A stretch of 64,000 nt of DNA from Nevskiaceae bacterium (GTDB taxonomy: Bacteria; Pseudomonadota; Gammaproteobacteria; Steroidobacterales; Steroidobacteraceae). Position numbers and translations under genes: made by a program. The stretch is taken from positions 37,013 through 101,012 of the forward strand of contig VEQP01000008.1 in the NCBI GenBank assembly GCA_018883185.1, given 5' to 3'. Below the pieces are notes generated by a model. That model did not search any database. It saw only the letters and a program-made list of their open reading frames with translations, and had not been told where the DNA came from. Below are positions 30,159 through 39,407 of this stretch, one piece after another; the first letter of the stretch is position 1; each line of letters begins with the position of its first letter.

Positions 30159-30773
30159 TCAGCGGCGTCGCAGGCGGTAGATGCGCTCGGACAGATGCGT
30201 GACGCCGCGGGCTGACATGCGCGGGAAATCCTCGAGGGCGGTCAGTTCTTCGAGTACTGTGATGTCGTGGGTGGCCCCGAACAGGGCGTGAACTTCATCG
30301 GGCATCACGGCATGCGGCGGCCCGCGCATCTGGCGCTGGTCATATTCCATGGTCACGAGCAGAGTTTGCGTCCCGGGCGGCGACAGTCGCGCGAGCTGCG
30401 TGGCGTAGTCGATGCGCATCGACGGTGGCAGCGCGACCAAGGATGCGCGGTCGAAGATTGCGTCGATGCGGCCGAGCGTCGCCGGCGTCAATTCGAACAG
30501 ATCGCCGCAACGTAGATCGACGCCGCGTGCCTCGGGATGCTCCTCGGCAAATTCGCGCACCGCGAGCTGCGATAACTCGATACCCACCACCCGATGTGAG
30601 TGCTCGGCGAGCCAGATGAGATCAAGGCTCTTGCCGGCGAGCGGTACGAAGACCCGCGCGCCCGGCGTCAACGCCAAAGAATGCCAGTGACGCGCGAGCG
30701 CCACGTGGGGCTTGGCCATATGAAAGCCGATTTCGCGTCGCTCCCAGCGGTCGTGCCAAAACTGCGGTTCCAT
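30159..30773 (-). CDS. tpm: thiopurine S-methyltransferase family protein
   Basis: SAM-dependent methyltransferase of 204 residues. The N-terminal MEPQFWHDRWERREIGFH block, VFVPLAGKSLDLIWLA SAM loop, the GIELSQLAV strand and the YDRASLVALPP-like segment (here FDRASLVALPP) define the TPMT family; bacterial members methylate thiopurines and selenium or tellurium compounds. It is convergent with the prolyl oligopeptidase across a 44-base gap with no clear terminator, and 31 bases downstream of gst, so it may be the last gene of the pilD-coaE-zapD-gst run. Confidence 0.9.
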   Translation of the reverse strand: MEPQFWHDRWERREIGFHMAKPHVALARHWHSLALTPGARVFVPLAGKSLDLIWLAEHSHRVVGIELSQLAVREFAEEHPEARGVDLRCGDLFELTPATLGRIDAIFDRASLVALPPSMRIDYATQLARLSPPGTQTLLVTMEYDQRQMRGPPHAVMPDEVHALFGATHDITVLEELTALEDFPRMSARGVTHLSERIYRLRRR

Positions 30774-30804
30774 GAAGCGACTCGGATTGCCGGGTAGGGC
30801 GGCG

Positions 30805-31413
30805 TTACGCCGCGGCGCTGGGCCGGGCAGCGATCGCTTCGCGCCAGCGCAGCAAATGGGTCTGTGCAGGTTGCGGCCGAATGCCCGCCACTTTGCCGAA
30901 TTCCAGCGTGGTGAAGGCGACGATGTCGGCGAAACTGAAGCGCTCGCCGGCGATGAACGTCGAGGTGGCTAGTTGAGCATCGAGTCGCTGCCACTCGGCT
31001 AGCACCTGCTGGCGGGCGAGTTCGCCATAAGCGGCAACTTGCGGGATGCGGCCCTGCCAGAATTTGTGGGTGTGGCGAAACGCGTGCGTGGTCGGCACGT
31101 AGAGGCGGAACATCAAGCCGAGCACCGTGCTTTCGATCTGCGCTTGCTCGAGCGGCGACTCGCCAAGTAGTGGCGGCGCAGGGTGCAGAGCCTCGATGTA
31201 TCGGCAGACGGCGAGCGATTCGGTGAGGCGCGTGCCGTCATCAAGTTCCAGTACAGGCACTTCACCGAGCGGGTTGACGGCGAGGAACTCAGCGCGGCTG
31301 TTTGCACCTGAGGCGATGTCGATCTCGACACGCTCGACGGAGAGTCCTTTTTCGGCGAGGAACATCCGCACTCGACGCGGGCTCGGTGCGAAGGCGTTGT
31401 CGTACAGTTTCAT
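30805..31413 (-). CDS. glutathione S-transferase family protein
   Basis: Cytosolic protein of 202 residues with an N-terminal thioredoxin-like GST domain (MKLYDNAFAPSPRRVRMFLAEKG, NPLGEVPVLELDDGTRLTES) and a C-terminal all-helical domain ending with the FSFADIVAFTTLEF block. Ser11 is the candidate glutathione-activating residue. The start at ATG 31413 overlaps the zapD stop (ATGA); a longer frame is open upstream inside zapD but is not GST-like. The substrate is unknown. In many gammaproteobacteria yacG follows zapD; here a GST occupies that place. Confidence 0.88.
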   Translation of the reverse strand: MKLYDNAFAPSPRRVRMFLAEKGLSVERVEIDIASGANSRAEFLAVNPLGEVPVLELDDGTRLTESLAVCRYIEALHPAPPLLGESPLEQAQIESTVLGLMFRLYVPTTHAFRHTHKFWQGRIPQVAAYGELARQQVLAEWQRLDAQLATSTFIAGERFSFADIVAFTTLEFGKVAGIRPQPAQTHLLRWREAIAARPSAAA

Positions 31414-32225
31414 CAGTTGCAGCAGATGATGTCGAAGGGAACGTCCTGCTCCACTTGTCGCGCCCGTTCGTTCGCACCCTGCCATTCGACAAAGCGCACA
31501 CTGGCGCGATAGTGGCTACCGCTGATCTCGGGAAAGATCCCCATGTCGGGTGCTATGGCCACACGCAACAACTGCACGGGATTATTGCGTTCGAAAGTGA
31601 TGTGAAACACGCCGTTGACGGCGGTCTCGGTGCGCACGCGCCCGCTCTGGCGCGTGAGCCACAGCAACTCGGCAATCGAGTCGCACAGCGGGCGCAGCAG
31701 AGCCAGCCACTGTGTGAGTGTCGCTTCGCGATCACTGCTAGGCAGACTCAACCAAAACGAAAAATCGGGCAGGTCGAAATCGCAAGTGCCACCCGGAATG
31801 GTGCTGCGGTGACGCACGGCAGCGAGGAATGTCGAGTCGCGCAAGGGTTGTAGAAAAGCCGAGCCGGCCCCGAGCAGGTCGGTGCGCAATCGCACGAGGT
31901 TGGCGACCAGCGCCTGTAGACGGTCGATGTCGATGTTGGGCCGGCGTTGCATCTCGGTGTACATGCTGATCTGCCGCTCGAGTTCCTTCAGCACATCGGC
32001 TCGCGTATCGCTGCGGCTGATGATGGCGAGCACATCAAGCAGACTGCCTATCGCTGCGCGACTGCCCCACTGGCTTTTTGAATGCGCGTGGAAGAGGGCC
32101 TGGTTGTACAGGAAGTCGATGCGCAGGTACGCCCGCATCCGCTCGTTGAGCGGCTGTTCGAACACCAGCGGTTCCGCACCCGATCCCGGGACTGGAGCCG
32201 CCGGCTGTGGGGCTTCCTCGGTCAT
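31413..32225 (-). CDS. zapD: cell division protein ZapD (FtsZ bundling factor)
   Basis: Cytosolic protein of 270 residues (DUF1342/YacF family) that cross-links FtsZ filaments through the FtsZ C-terminal peptide. Family blocks are FEQPLNERMRAYLRIDFLYNQ, the helical half around ADVLKELERQISMYTEMQ, and the C-terminal beta-rich half with LPDFSFWL and the ending DVPFDIICC. About 20 Pro/Ala-rich residues precede the folded part. It lies four bases downstream of coaE and overlaps gst, fitting the coaE-zapD order of other gammaproteobacteria. Confidence 0.95.
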   Translation of the reverse strand: MTEEAPQPAAPVPGSGAEPLVFEQPLNERMRAYLRIDFLYNQALFHAHSKSQWGSRAAIGSLLDVLAIISRSDTRADVLKELERQISMYTEMQRRPNIDIDRLQALVANLVRLRTDLLGAGSAFLQPLRDSTFLAAVRHRSTIPGGTCDFDLPDFSFWLSLPSSDREATLTQWLALLRPLCDSIAELLWLTRQSGRVRTETAVNGVFHITFERNNPVQLLRVAIAPDMGIFPEISGSHYRASVRFVEWQGANERARQVEQDVPFDIICCN

Positions 32226-32229
32226 TCGC

Positions 32230-32850
32230 CTATTCTGTCGCAGGGTCTTTGTGGCCGTAAACGGCCCAGTGCAAATATTTAGCGTGCAGCGCGTCGACCT
32301 GTGCCTGCAACGCAGCGGGGTCGCCGTCGTTGACGATCACGTCGTCGGCGGCTGCGAGTCGGTCGCTGCGGCGGGTCTGTGCGGCGAGGACGGCGCGTGC
32401 CTCGGTCTCAGTGACTTGATCGCGCTGCATGACCCGCTCGATTTGCAGGGCCTCCGGGCAATCAACCACGAGAACGCGATCGATTCCCGCGCGCCTGCCG
32501 CCTTCGATGAGCAACGGAATTACATTGATCTGGTAGGGCCCGTTCGCGGCCGCTGACTGCTCGGCCATGGCACTGCGGATCAGCGGATGCAGGATTGCTT
32601 CGAGATCGCGCCGCGCCATCGGGTCTTCAAACACGAGGCGGCGCAGGGCGCGCCGGTCGAGGCTGCCGTCTTCCTGCAGCACGCCATCGCCGAAGCGGGC
32701 TCGCACCTGGGCGAGGCCGGGGGTACCCGGGGCGACGACCTCGCGGGCGATGACGTCACTATCGATGATGGGCACGCCGTGGGCCGCGAACAAGCGCTCG
32801 ACAGTCGACTTGCCGCTCGCGATGCCTCCGGTGAGTCCGATGCGCAGCAT
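32230..32850 (-). CDS. coaE: dephospho-CoA kinase
   Basis: Cytosolic kinase of 206 residues catalysing the last step of coenzyme A synthesis. The P-loop GLTGGIASGKS is at residues 5-15; the substrate-lid region IDSDVIAREV and the DVIVNDGD block toward the C-terminus are typical. I start at ATG 32850, preceded by AGGAG, rather than at the in-frame site ten codons upstream. It belongs to the minus-strand unit pilD-coaE-zapD-gst. Confidence 0.96.
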   Translation of the reverse strand: MLRIGLTGGIASGKSTVERLFAAHGVPIIDSDVIAREVVAPGTPGLAQVRARFGDGVLQEDGSLDRRALRRLVFEDPMARRDLEAILHPLIRSAMAEQSAAANGPYQINVIPLLIEGGRRAGIDRVLVVDCPEALQIERVMQRDQVTETEARAVLAAQTRRSDRLAAADDVIVNDGDPAALQAQVDALHAKYLHWAVYGHKDPATE

Positions 32851-32863
32851 GCGTGGGTCTCCT

Positions 32864-33730
32864 TTAAGTCCGTCCGCCAAACACGAGCAGCAGCCAACCG
32901 AACAGGGCCAGATAGGGGCCGAACGCGATCGGTGCCTCGCGCGATCGTCCGAACATCAGGATGAGCACGATGCCGACCACGGCTCCAGTGAAGGCGGCGA
33001 ACAAGATCAGCGGCAGCAGCGCCTGCACACCCAGCCACGCGCCTAGCGCGGCGAGCAACTTGAAGTCGCCGTAACCCATGCCTTCCTTGCCGGTGACTCG
33101 CTTGAAGAGGTGGTGGACGATCCATAGCGACAGGTAGCCGACGATCGCCCCGAGCAGTGCCTCGCGCGGTCCGAGTGGAAACGCAGCGCCTTCACCGACG
33201 AGACTCAAAGAAAGACCACCCCACAGTAGCGGTAGGGTAAGTTGATCAGGCAGGTAATGCGTCTCGAGGTCGATGCCCGCGAGTGCGATCAGAAAGGCGG
33301 TCAGCACGAGTGCCGCGAGCAAAGAAATGTCGACACCGAAGCGCCACGCGCAGACGGCGAAGAGCGTCGCTGTAAGCGCCTCGATGATCGGGTAGCGAGT
33401 GGAGATCGCCGCGCCGCAGTCGGCGCAGCGACCCTTCAGCCACAGCCATGAGAGTAGCGGCACGAGATGCTGCACGCGCACGGGAGCATTGCAATGCGGG
33501 CAGTGCGAGCGCGGTACCGCGAGGTTGTAGCGCTGATCAGTAGGAGCTTCGCGACCCTCGAGCGCTGCGCATTCAGTGCGCCATGCGCGCTCGAGCATGC
33601 GCGGCACGCGATGGATGACGACGTTGAGAAAGCTGCCGACCAGTAGCCCGACGAGGCCCACCGCGATGATCAACCATGGCGAGGCGGCGTGTTCGGGGGC
33701 GAGCGCGAGATTCACGGGCAGCGAAAACAT
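32864..33730 (-). CDS. pilD: type IV prepilin leader peptidase / N-methyltransferase PilD
   Basis: Polytopic inner-membrane aspartic peptidase of 288 residues that cleaves and N-methylates prepilins and type II secretion pseudopilins. The cytoplasmic loop carries the zinc cysteines Cys77/Cys80 and Cys102/Cys105; the catalytic aspartates are in GIDLETHYLPDQ and GYGDFK. Eight or so membrane spans are visible. Usually pilB and pilC lie upstream; here the gene stands at the head of the unit, so the pilus genes must be elsewhere. coaE follows 13 bases downstream. Confidence 0.95.
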   Translation of the reverse strand: MFSLPVNLALAPEHAASPWLIIAVGLVGLLVGSFLNVVIHRVPRMLERAWRTECAALEGREAPTDQRYNLAVPRSHCPHCNAPVRVQHLVPLLSWLWLKGRCADCGAAISTRYPIIEALTATLFAVCAWRFGVDISLLAALVLTAFLIALAGIDLETHYLPDQLTLPLLWGGLSLSLVGEGAAFPLGPREALLGAIVGYLSLWIVHHLFKRVTGKEGMGYGDFKLLAALGAWLGVQALLPLILFAAFTGAVVGIVLILMFGRSREAPIAFGPYLALFGWLLLVFGGRT

Positions 33731-33803
33731 CGTCGTTTGAGGTTCCCTAAGCCGTTGGTTTTCGTCAAAATGCGAGTGTATTCCAGCGTACTCGGGGGTC
33801 TCG

Positions 33804-34964
33804 GTGAATCTTCACGAATATCAAGCAAAAGAAGTCTTTTCCGCCTACGGCATTCCAGTGCCGGCCGGCCGCGTGGCGGCCACGGCTGACGAAGCCGTGA
33901 GCGCGGCCCATGCGCTCGGTGGCTCAGTCTGGGTCGTCAAAGCTCAGGTGCACGCAGGCGGCCGCGGCAAGGCGGGTGGCGTGAAGCTCGCGCGAGACGT
34001 CGAGGGTGTTCGCGCGGCGGCGCAAGCCATGCTCGGGACACGCCTCGCCACCAAGCAGACGGGGCCTGAGGGCCTGCCGGTCGATAAGGTCTACGTTGAG
34101 CAGGGCTCACAAATCGACCGCGAGATCTACCTCTCACTGACGCTCAATCGCGAGAAGGGGCGCATCGCCATGGTCGGCTCCGCGGCGGGCGGCATGGATA
34201 TCGAAGAGGTCGCCGAGCACTCACCCGAGAAGATCACCACCGTCAACATCCACCCGGCGGCGGGACTACAGCCGAACCAGTGCCGTCGCATGGCGTTTGC
34301 GCTCGGCTTCAAGGGTGCGCAAATCGCCGAGTTCCAGCAGATTGCGATGGCGCTCTACCAGCTCTACCTCGACAAGGACGCGAGTCTGCTCGAGGTGAAT
34401 CCGCTGATCGTCACCAAGGACGGCAAGCTCGTAGCGCTGGACGCCAAGATCAATATCGACGCCAACGCCATCTATCGGCAAAAGGCGCTGGCGGCTCTGC
34501 GTGACACCTCGCAGGAAGACCAGATGGAAGTCGAAGCCAGTCGGCACGACCTCAACTACGTCTCGCTCGATGGCGATATTGCCTGCATGGTCAACGGTGC
34601 CGGCCTCGCCATGGCAACCATGGATCTGATCAAACTGCACGGGGGTTCGCCGGCGAACTTCCTCGACGTCGGCGGCGGCGCCACGGCGGAGCGGGTCACG
34701 GTGGCTTTCAACTTGATCCTCTCAAATCCCAAGGTGCGGGCGATCCTGGTCAATATCTTTGGTGGCATCGTCCGCTGCGATCTGATCGCCGAGGGCGTGA
34801 TCACCGCGGTGAAGAACGTCGGCGTCAAGGTGCCGGTGGTGGTTCGATTGGAAGGCACGAACGCGCAAAAGGCGCGTGACTTGCTCGCGCAGAGCGGGCT
34901 GAAAGTCATCGCTGCAGCGGATCTCACCGATGCCGCGCAGAAGGTTGTGGCGGCGGCGAAGTAA
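33804..34964 (+). CDS. sucC: succinyl-CoA synthetase beta subunit (ADP-forming)
   Basis: TCA-cycle enzyme subunit of 386 residues that binds nucleotide and succinate; with SucD it makes succinate, CoA and ATP from succinyl-CoA. ATP-grasp domain from [20 protein letters not shown] through [17 protein letters not shown]; the LEVNPL block and the [12 protein letters not shown] power-helix region follow. Start is GTG 33804 with a G-rich ribosome site (GGGGG). Length matches E. coli (388). The sucD gene follows after 50 bases. Confidence 0.97.
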   Translation: MNLHEYQAKEVFSAYGIPVPAGRVAATADEAVSAAHALGGSVWVVKAQVHAGGRGKAGGVKLARDVEGVRAAAQAMLGTRLATKQTGPEGLPVDKVYVEQGSQIDREIYLSLTLNREKGRIAMVGSAAGGMDIEEVAEHSPEKITTVNIHPAAGLQPNQCRRMAFALGFKGAQIAEFQQIAMALYQLYLDKDASLLEVNPLIVTKDGKLVALDAKINIDANAIYRQKALAALRDTSQEDQMEVEASRHDLNYVSLDGDIACMVNGAGLAMATMDLIKLHGGSPANFLDVGGGATAERVTVAFNLILSNPKVRAILVNIFGGIVRCDLIAEGVITAVKNVGVKVPVVVRLEGTNAQKARDLLAQSGLKVIAAADLTDAAQKVVAAAK

Positions 34965-35014
34965 TCGCTCGCGCCCACGTCCTCCATCACGCTATTTATT
35001 CGCAGGATTCGTTC

Positions 35015-35899
35015 ATGAGTATTCTCGTCAACAAAAACACGAAAGTGATCTGCCAGGGTTTCACCGGCAAGCAGGGCACCTTCCACTCCGAACAATGCAT
35101 CGCCTACGGCACGCAGGTAGTGGGCGGTGTCACACCGGGTCGCGGTGGTGACACGCACTTGGGTCGCCCGGTGTTCGACACCGTGCACGATGCTGTGGCG
35201 GCCACCGGAGCCAACGCCAGCATGATCTACGTGCCCGCGGGTTACGCCGCCGATGCGATTCTCGAGGCGGCCGATGCCGGCATCGAGCTTATCGTGTGCA
35301 TCACCGAGGGAATCCCGGTGAACGACATGGTGCGCGTCAAGGCCGCACTCGCAGGCACCCGCTCGCGTCTCATCGGTCCCAATTGCCCGGGCATCATCAC
35401 CCCGGGCGAGTGCAAGATTGGCATCATGCCGGGCTTCATCCACAAAGCCGGTTGTGTCGGCATCGTGTCGCGCTCGGGCACGCTGACCTACGAAACGGTG
35501 TTCCAGACCACCAACAACGGTCTCGGTCAAAGCACCTGTGTCGGCATCGGCGGTGATCCGGTGCGTGGCCTGAACTTCATCGATGTGCTGGCGCTCTTTC
35601 AGGACGATCCGCAGACCGAAGGCATCGTCATGGTGGGTGAGATCGGCGGTAGCGATGAGGAAGCCGGAGCGGAGTTCATCCGCGACCACGTCACCAAACC
35701 GGTGGTGGCGTACATCGCGGGTGTCACCGCGCCGCCCGGCAAGCGCATGGGTCATGCAGGTGCGGTCATCGCCGGGGGCAAGGGTACTGCGGCGGACAAG
35801 TTCCGCGCGCTGGAAGCTGCCGGAGTGCGCACCGTCAACTCGCCGGCTGAACTCGGCACGGCGATCGACGAACAACTGCGCAAGCGCCGCAAGGCTTGA
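35015..35899 (+). CDS. sucD: succinyl-CoA synthetase alpha subunit
   Basis: CoA-binding subunit of 294 residues. The N-terminal Rossmann fold holds [15 protein letters not shown]; the phosphorylated active-site histidine is in [14 protein letters not shown] near residue 248. The [12 protein letters not shown] and IGGDPVRG segments are typical. AGGA upstream of ATG 35015. The stop overlaps the TTG start of nadE (TTGA), so NAD synthesis appears translationally coupled to this TCA-cycle operon. Confidence 0.98.
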   Translation: MSILVNKNTKVICQGFTGKQGTFHSEQCIAYGTQVVGGVTPGRGGDTHLGRPVFDTVHDAVAATGANASMIYVPAGYAADAILEAADAGIELIVCITEGIPVNDMVRVKAALAGTRSRLIGPNCPGIITPGECKIGIMPGFIHKAGCVGIVSRSGTLTYETVFQTTNNGLGQSTCVGIGGDPVRGLNFIDVLALFQDDPQTEGIVMVGEIGGSDEEAGAEFIRDHVTKPVVAYIAGVTAPPGKRMGHAGAVIAGGKGTAADKFRALEAAGVRTVNSPAELGTAIDEQLRKRRKA

Positions 35900-37530
35900 G
35901 CGAGCCTGCCTTGCGCATCGCCCTCGCGCAGGTCGACCTGCTCGTCGGTGACGCCGAAGGCAACGCCGATCGTGTGCTCGCCGTGGCTGAGCGCGCGGCG
36001 GGCGCGGATCTCGTGATCTTTCCCGAGCTCACGCTGGCCGGTTATCCGCCGGAAGACTTGCTATTCCACCGCGGCTTTCGTCACCGGATCGAGGCTGCAC
36101 TCGCGCGCTGCACCACGGCGCAAGCGAATGCGGCGGCATCGCCCGCCCTGCTGCTCGGCTTTCCGGAATACACCGACGAAGGCATCTACAACACGGTCGC
36201 GTGGCTCGCTGGGGGCGTGGAGCGTGCGCGATATCGCAAGTGCCGCTTGCCCAACTATGGCGTTTTTGACGAGCAGCGCTACTTCGCGCGCGGCAGCACC
36301 GCCACCGTGCTCGAGCATGCGGGCTTCAGACTCGGACTTTTGATCTGTGAGGACCTTTGGCAGGAGGGGCCGGTGACCGCAGCCCGTGAGGCCGGTGCCG
36401 AGATCCTGCTCGTCACCAATGCCTCGCCCTACGAGCAAGGCAAGCAGGCGCAGCGCGAGGCGCTATTGCGTCGCCGTGCTCTCGAGAGCGGCCTGCCTAT
36501 CGTGTACGTCAATCTGGTAGGCGGCCAGGATGAACTCGTATTCGATGGCCAGAGTGTCGTGGTCGATCGGACGGGCGAGGTGGTGCTGCGTTCGGCGGCC
36601 TTCCAGGAGACACTCGATTTCATCGAGTTTCGCCGAGCGCCCGATGGTCGTGCCGAGGTGCTGCGCGGTGCCATCGCGCCGCTATTAGGCGAGGTGGAGG
36701 ACGTCTATCAGGCGCTCGTGCTCGGTGTGCGTGATTACGTCGGCAAGCACCGTTTCCCGGGGGTCGTGCTCGGTCTATCCGGGGGCATCGATTCGGCGTT
36801 GACGCTCGCCATTGCGGTCGATGCGCTGGGGGCGCAGAAGGTGCAAGCCGTGATGATGCCGTCTCGCTATACGGCGCAGATGAGCCTTGATGACGCAGCC
36901 GAGCAGGCGCGTACGCTCGGCGTGAAATACAGTGTGATTTCGATCGAAGCCATGTTCGAGACTGCGCTCGCGGCGTTGCGCGAAGAGTTTGCAGGTCGCG
37001 CGGTCGATGCCACTGAAGAAAACCTCCAGTCGCGCTGTCGCATGCTCATGCTGATGGGCATCTCCAACAAGACCGGCAAGATGTTGCTGACCACCGGCAA
37101 CAAGAGCGAGATGGCGGTCGGCTACGCGACGCTATACGGCGACATGGCCGGGGGCTTCGCGCCCATCAAAGATTGCAGCAAGCTGCTGGTGTATCGTCTG
37201 GCGGCGTATCGCAATGGGCTTGGGCCAGTGATCCCTGCGCGCGTCATCGAGCGGCCGCCTTCAGCTGAATTACGACCCGATCAGAAAGACAGCGATTCCT
37301 TGCCTCCGTACGAGGTGCTCGATCCGATTCTCGAGGCGTTCATCGAGGAGGACTTGTCGGTCGATGAAATCGTGGCGCGGGGTTTCGCTCGCGAGACCGT
37401 TGGGCGGGTGCTCGATCTCGTCAAGCGCAACGAGTACAAGCGCCGACAGGCCCCGCCAGGCGTGCGCGTCAGCCGACGTGCCTTCGGCCGTGATTGGCGG
37501 TATCCCATCACCAGCGGCTATCGCCGCTGA
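35896..37530 (+). CDS. nadE: glutamine-dependent NAD(+) synthetase
   Basis: Two-domain cytosolic enzyme of 544 residues that amidates nicotinic acid adenine dinucleotide to NAD. The N-terminal nitrilase-type glutaminase has the Glu of [15 protein letters not shown] (residue 44), the Lys of [12 protein letters not shown] and the Cys of LLICEDLW; the C-terminal synthetase has the PP-loop SGGIDSALT from Ser295. The only start that fits is TTG 35896, overlapping the sucD stop. The convergent bamD gene ends 33 bases downstream; a perfect 7-base hairpin at 37512-37529 covers the stop region but lacks a T run. Confidence 0.95.
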   Translation: MSEPALRIALAQVDLLVGDAEGNADRVLAVAERAAGADLVIFPELTLAGYPPEDLLFHRGFRHRIEAALARCTTAQANAAASPALLLGFPEYTDEGIYNTVAWLAGGVERARYRKCRLPNYGVFDEQRYFARGSTATVLEHAGFRLGLLICEDLWQEGPVTAAREAGAEILLVTNASPYEQGKQAQREALLRRRALESGLPIVYVNLVGGQDELVFDGQSVVVDRTGEVVLRSAAFQETLDFIEFRRAPDGRAEVLRGAIAPLLGEVEDVYQALVLGVRDYVGKHRFPGVVLGLSGGIDSALTLAIAVDALGAQKVQAVMMPSRYTAQMSLDDAAEQARTLGVKYSVISIEAMFETALAALREEFAGRAVDATEENLQSRCRMLMLMGISNKTGKMLLTTGNKSEMAVGYATLYGDMAGGFAPIKDCSKLLVYRLAAYRNGLGPVIPARVIERPPSAELRPDQKDSDSLPPYEVLDPILEAFIEEDLSVDEIVARGFARETVGRVLDLVKRNEYKRRQAPPGVRVSRRAFGRDWRYPITSGYRR

Positions 37531-37563
37531 CGATTACCGCCAAAAAATTCAGCTACGTAACGG

Positions 37564-38373
37564 TCAGCTCCAGAAGCGCCACCAGGATTTCTTCACCGGC
37601 ACCACGGATTCCGGGTTGCCACCGTAATTGGCGGCGTAGACCGCTCGCGTTTGATCGGCGAGCTCTTTCATATCCAGCCGCTCGTAGCAGAGGATCATGA
37701 TTTCGAGCGCCTCGCGTACCGCGGGGGCGCCGTCGTATTGCTCGATCGTCAACTTCGCGCGCTGCGCGGCACCGGTGTAGGCGCCGCGCTTGACGTAGTA
37801 ACGGGCGACGTAGATCTCGTAGTCCGCCAGTCGATTGCGCAGGTGGATCATGCGGCGACGCGCATCGTGCGCGTATTCGCTATTCGGGTATTCCTCGACC
37901 ACTTTGCGGAACGAGGTGAACGAGCGCCGCGCCGTCTGTGGCGGACGTGCGTCGAGGTCGACGTTGAACCAGCGCTCGAGGAAGTTCGCCGAGCGCTCGA
38001 AATCGACGAGGCCTTTGACGTAGTAGGCGTAATCGATGCGCGGGTGGGTCGGGTTTTCGCGGATGAAAGTGTCGGCTTGATCGAGCGCAGACTCGCTTTC
38101 ACGGCCTTTGTAGTAGGCGTAGATCAGATCGAGCCGTGCCTGCCGGGCTTCGGGCACGAACGGAAATCGGGCCACCAAGGCTTCGTAGATGCGGATCGCG
38201 TTTTCGAAGTCCTGGTTGTCGAGCGCTTTGCGGGCGCGCTCGTAGACCACGACCGGTCCGCCGCGCGCTTGGTCTTCCGCCTCGCGATTGGTGCGACAGG
38301 CGCTCAAAAACGTCAGGACGCCCACAAGGGCGATCAGGGTGATGACCCGCAGCGGAGTCCTAGGCTTCGTCAT
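37564..38373 (-). CDS. bamD: outer-membrane assembly lipoprotein BamD
   Basis: Essential lipoprotein of 269 residues of the BAM complex, anchored to the inner face of the outer membrane. The signal peptide ends in a lipobox LSAC with lipidated Cys26. The mature part is helical with tetratricopeptide-like repeats (ALDNQDFENAIRIYEALVARFP; DLIYAYYKGRESESALDQADTFIRENPTHP). The length is somewhat above E. coli (245). It is divergent from rluD with 41 bases between start codons, a widely conserved arrangement. Confidence 0.96.
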   Translation of the reverse strand: MTKPRTPLRVITLIALVGVLTFLSACRTNREAEDQARGGPVVVYERARKALDNQDFENAIRIYEALVARFPFVPEARQARLDLIYAYYKGRESESALDQADTFIRENPTHPRIDYAYYVKGLVDFERSANFLERWFNVDLDARPPQTARRSFTSFRKVVEEYPNSEYAHDARRRMIHLRNRLADYEIYVARYYVKRGAYTGAAQRAKLTIEQYDGAPAVREALEIMILCYERLDMKELADQTRAVYAANYGGNPESVVPVKKSWWRFWS

Positions 38374-38403
38374 GAGGTTGGAATCCTGGCGATCGAGACG
38401 GGC

Positions 38404-38409
38404 ATTATA
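38404..38409 (-). promoter_or_regulatory. perfect -10 hexamer reading toward bamD
   Basis: The minus strand reads TATAAT here, in the 41-base divergent gap between bamD and rluD. No good -35 lies 16-18 bases upstream, so activity would need an activator or relaxed -35 use. A start site near 38397 would give bamD a leader of roughly 25 bases. Confidence 0.35.
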
Positions 38410-38414
38410 CCCAT

Positions 38415-39407
38415 GTGACGATCAGCGACCCCGACACCCATCCCGACCCCCACTGTGTGACGATTCCGGTCGAACTGGCCGGGCAGCGACTCGACGTGGC
38501 GCTGGCTCGCCTGCTGCCACAGTACTCGCGGGCCCGGCTGCAACGCTGGATCGACGAGGGCCGGGTCACCCAGGATGGCGAACGCCCGGCGCGGCGAACA
38601 CTGGTGCGGGCGGGACAGCAACTCGAAGTGACTCCGCAGTATCAGGCTGATGAGAGCGTGACCGCCGGGGCGCCGAGCCTGCCGTTTGTCATCGTGCACC
38701 GCGATGCGGCCGTGTTGGTGATCGACAAGCCTGCCGGCCTCGTGGTGCATCCGGGCGCGGGTAACCGCAGTGGCACGCTGCAAAACGCCTTGCTGGAGCT
38801 TGAGCCCAAGTTGGCAACGGTGCCGCGGGCGGGCATCGTGCACCGCATCGACAAGGACACCTCGGGATTGTTGGTTGTAGCGCGTACGCCCAAAGCCCAT
38901 GCGACGCTGGTACGCGCGCTGGCTGCCCGGGAAGTCCACCGCGAGTATCTCGCGCTGTGCCACGGCGTGATGACCGGTGGTGGCACCATCGATGAGCCCA
39001 TCGGCCGGCATCGCAGCCAGCGCATCAAGATGGCGGTGCGGGGCGATGGTCGCGAAGCCGTCACCCATTACCGCATTGAACGTCGCTTCACGGCGCACAC
39101 GCTGCTGCGCGTGCAGTTGGAGACGGGTCGCACACACCAGATTCGCGTCCACCTCGCCCACATCGGCTACCCGCTGGTCGGCGACCCCGTTTACGGCGGG
39201 CGTCGACGGTTCCCGGCCGGTGCGAGTGCCGAGGTGATCGCGGCACTGCAATCGTTCAATAGGCAGGCGCTGCATGCCGCAAGGCTCGGCTTCACGCATC
39301 CGACCACGGGGCGAGAGCTGATGTTCGAGTCGCCATTACCCACCGATTTCGTGGCGCTGCTCGCAGTGTTGGCTGCCGCGCCGCCGTCACGTTCAGGCAC
39401 GCCGTGA
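38415..39407 (+). CDS. rluD: 23S rRNA pseudouridine(1911/1915/1917) synthase RluD
   Basis: Cytosolic RNA-modifying enzyme of 330 residues. An N-terminal S4 RNA-binding domain (QRLDVALARLLPQYSRARLQRWIDEGRV) is followed by the catalytic domain with HRIDKDTSGLLVVA, where Asp146 is the catalytic residue, and the C-terminal GRTHQIRVHLAHIG block. Start GTG 38415. The divergent bamD and downstream pgeF give the conserved bamD/rluD-pgeF order, supporting RluD over RluA or RluC. It overlaps pgeF by four bases. Confidence 0.96.
   Translation: MTISDPDTHPDPHCVTIPVELAGQRLDVALARLLPQYSRARLQRWIDEGRVTQDGERPARRTLVRAGQQLEVTPQYQADESVTAGAPSLPFVIVHRDAAVLVIDKPAGLVVHPGAGNRSGTLQNALLELEPKLATVPRAGIVHRIDKDTSGLLVVARTPKAHATLVRALAAREVHREYLALCHGVMTGGGTIDEPIGRHRSQRIKMAVRGDGREAVTHYRIERRFTAHTLLRVQLETGRTHQIRVHLAHIGYPLVGDPVYGGRRRFPAGASAEVIAALQSFNRQALHAARLGFTHPTTGRELMFESPLPTDFVALLAVLAAAPPSRSGTP

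Noticed and set aside
37512..37529. Perfect 7-base hairpin at the nadE stop as a terminator
   Set aside because: No T run follows on either strand, and it lies within coding sequence; it may only be a chance GC-rich palindrome.
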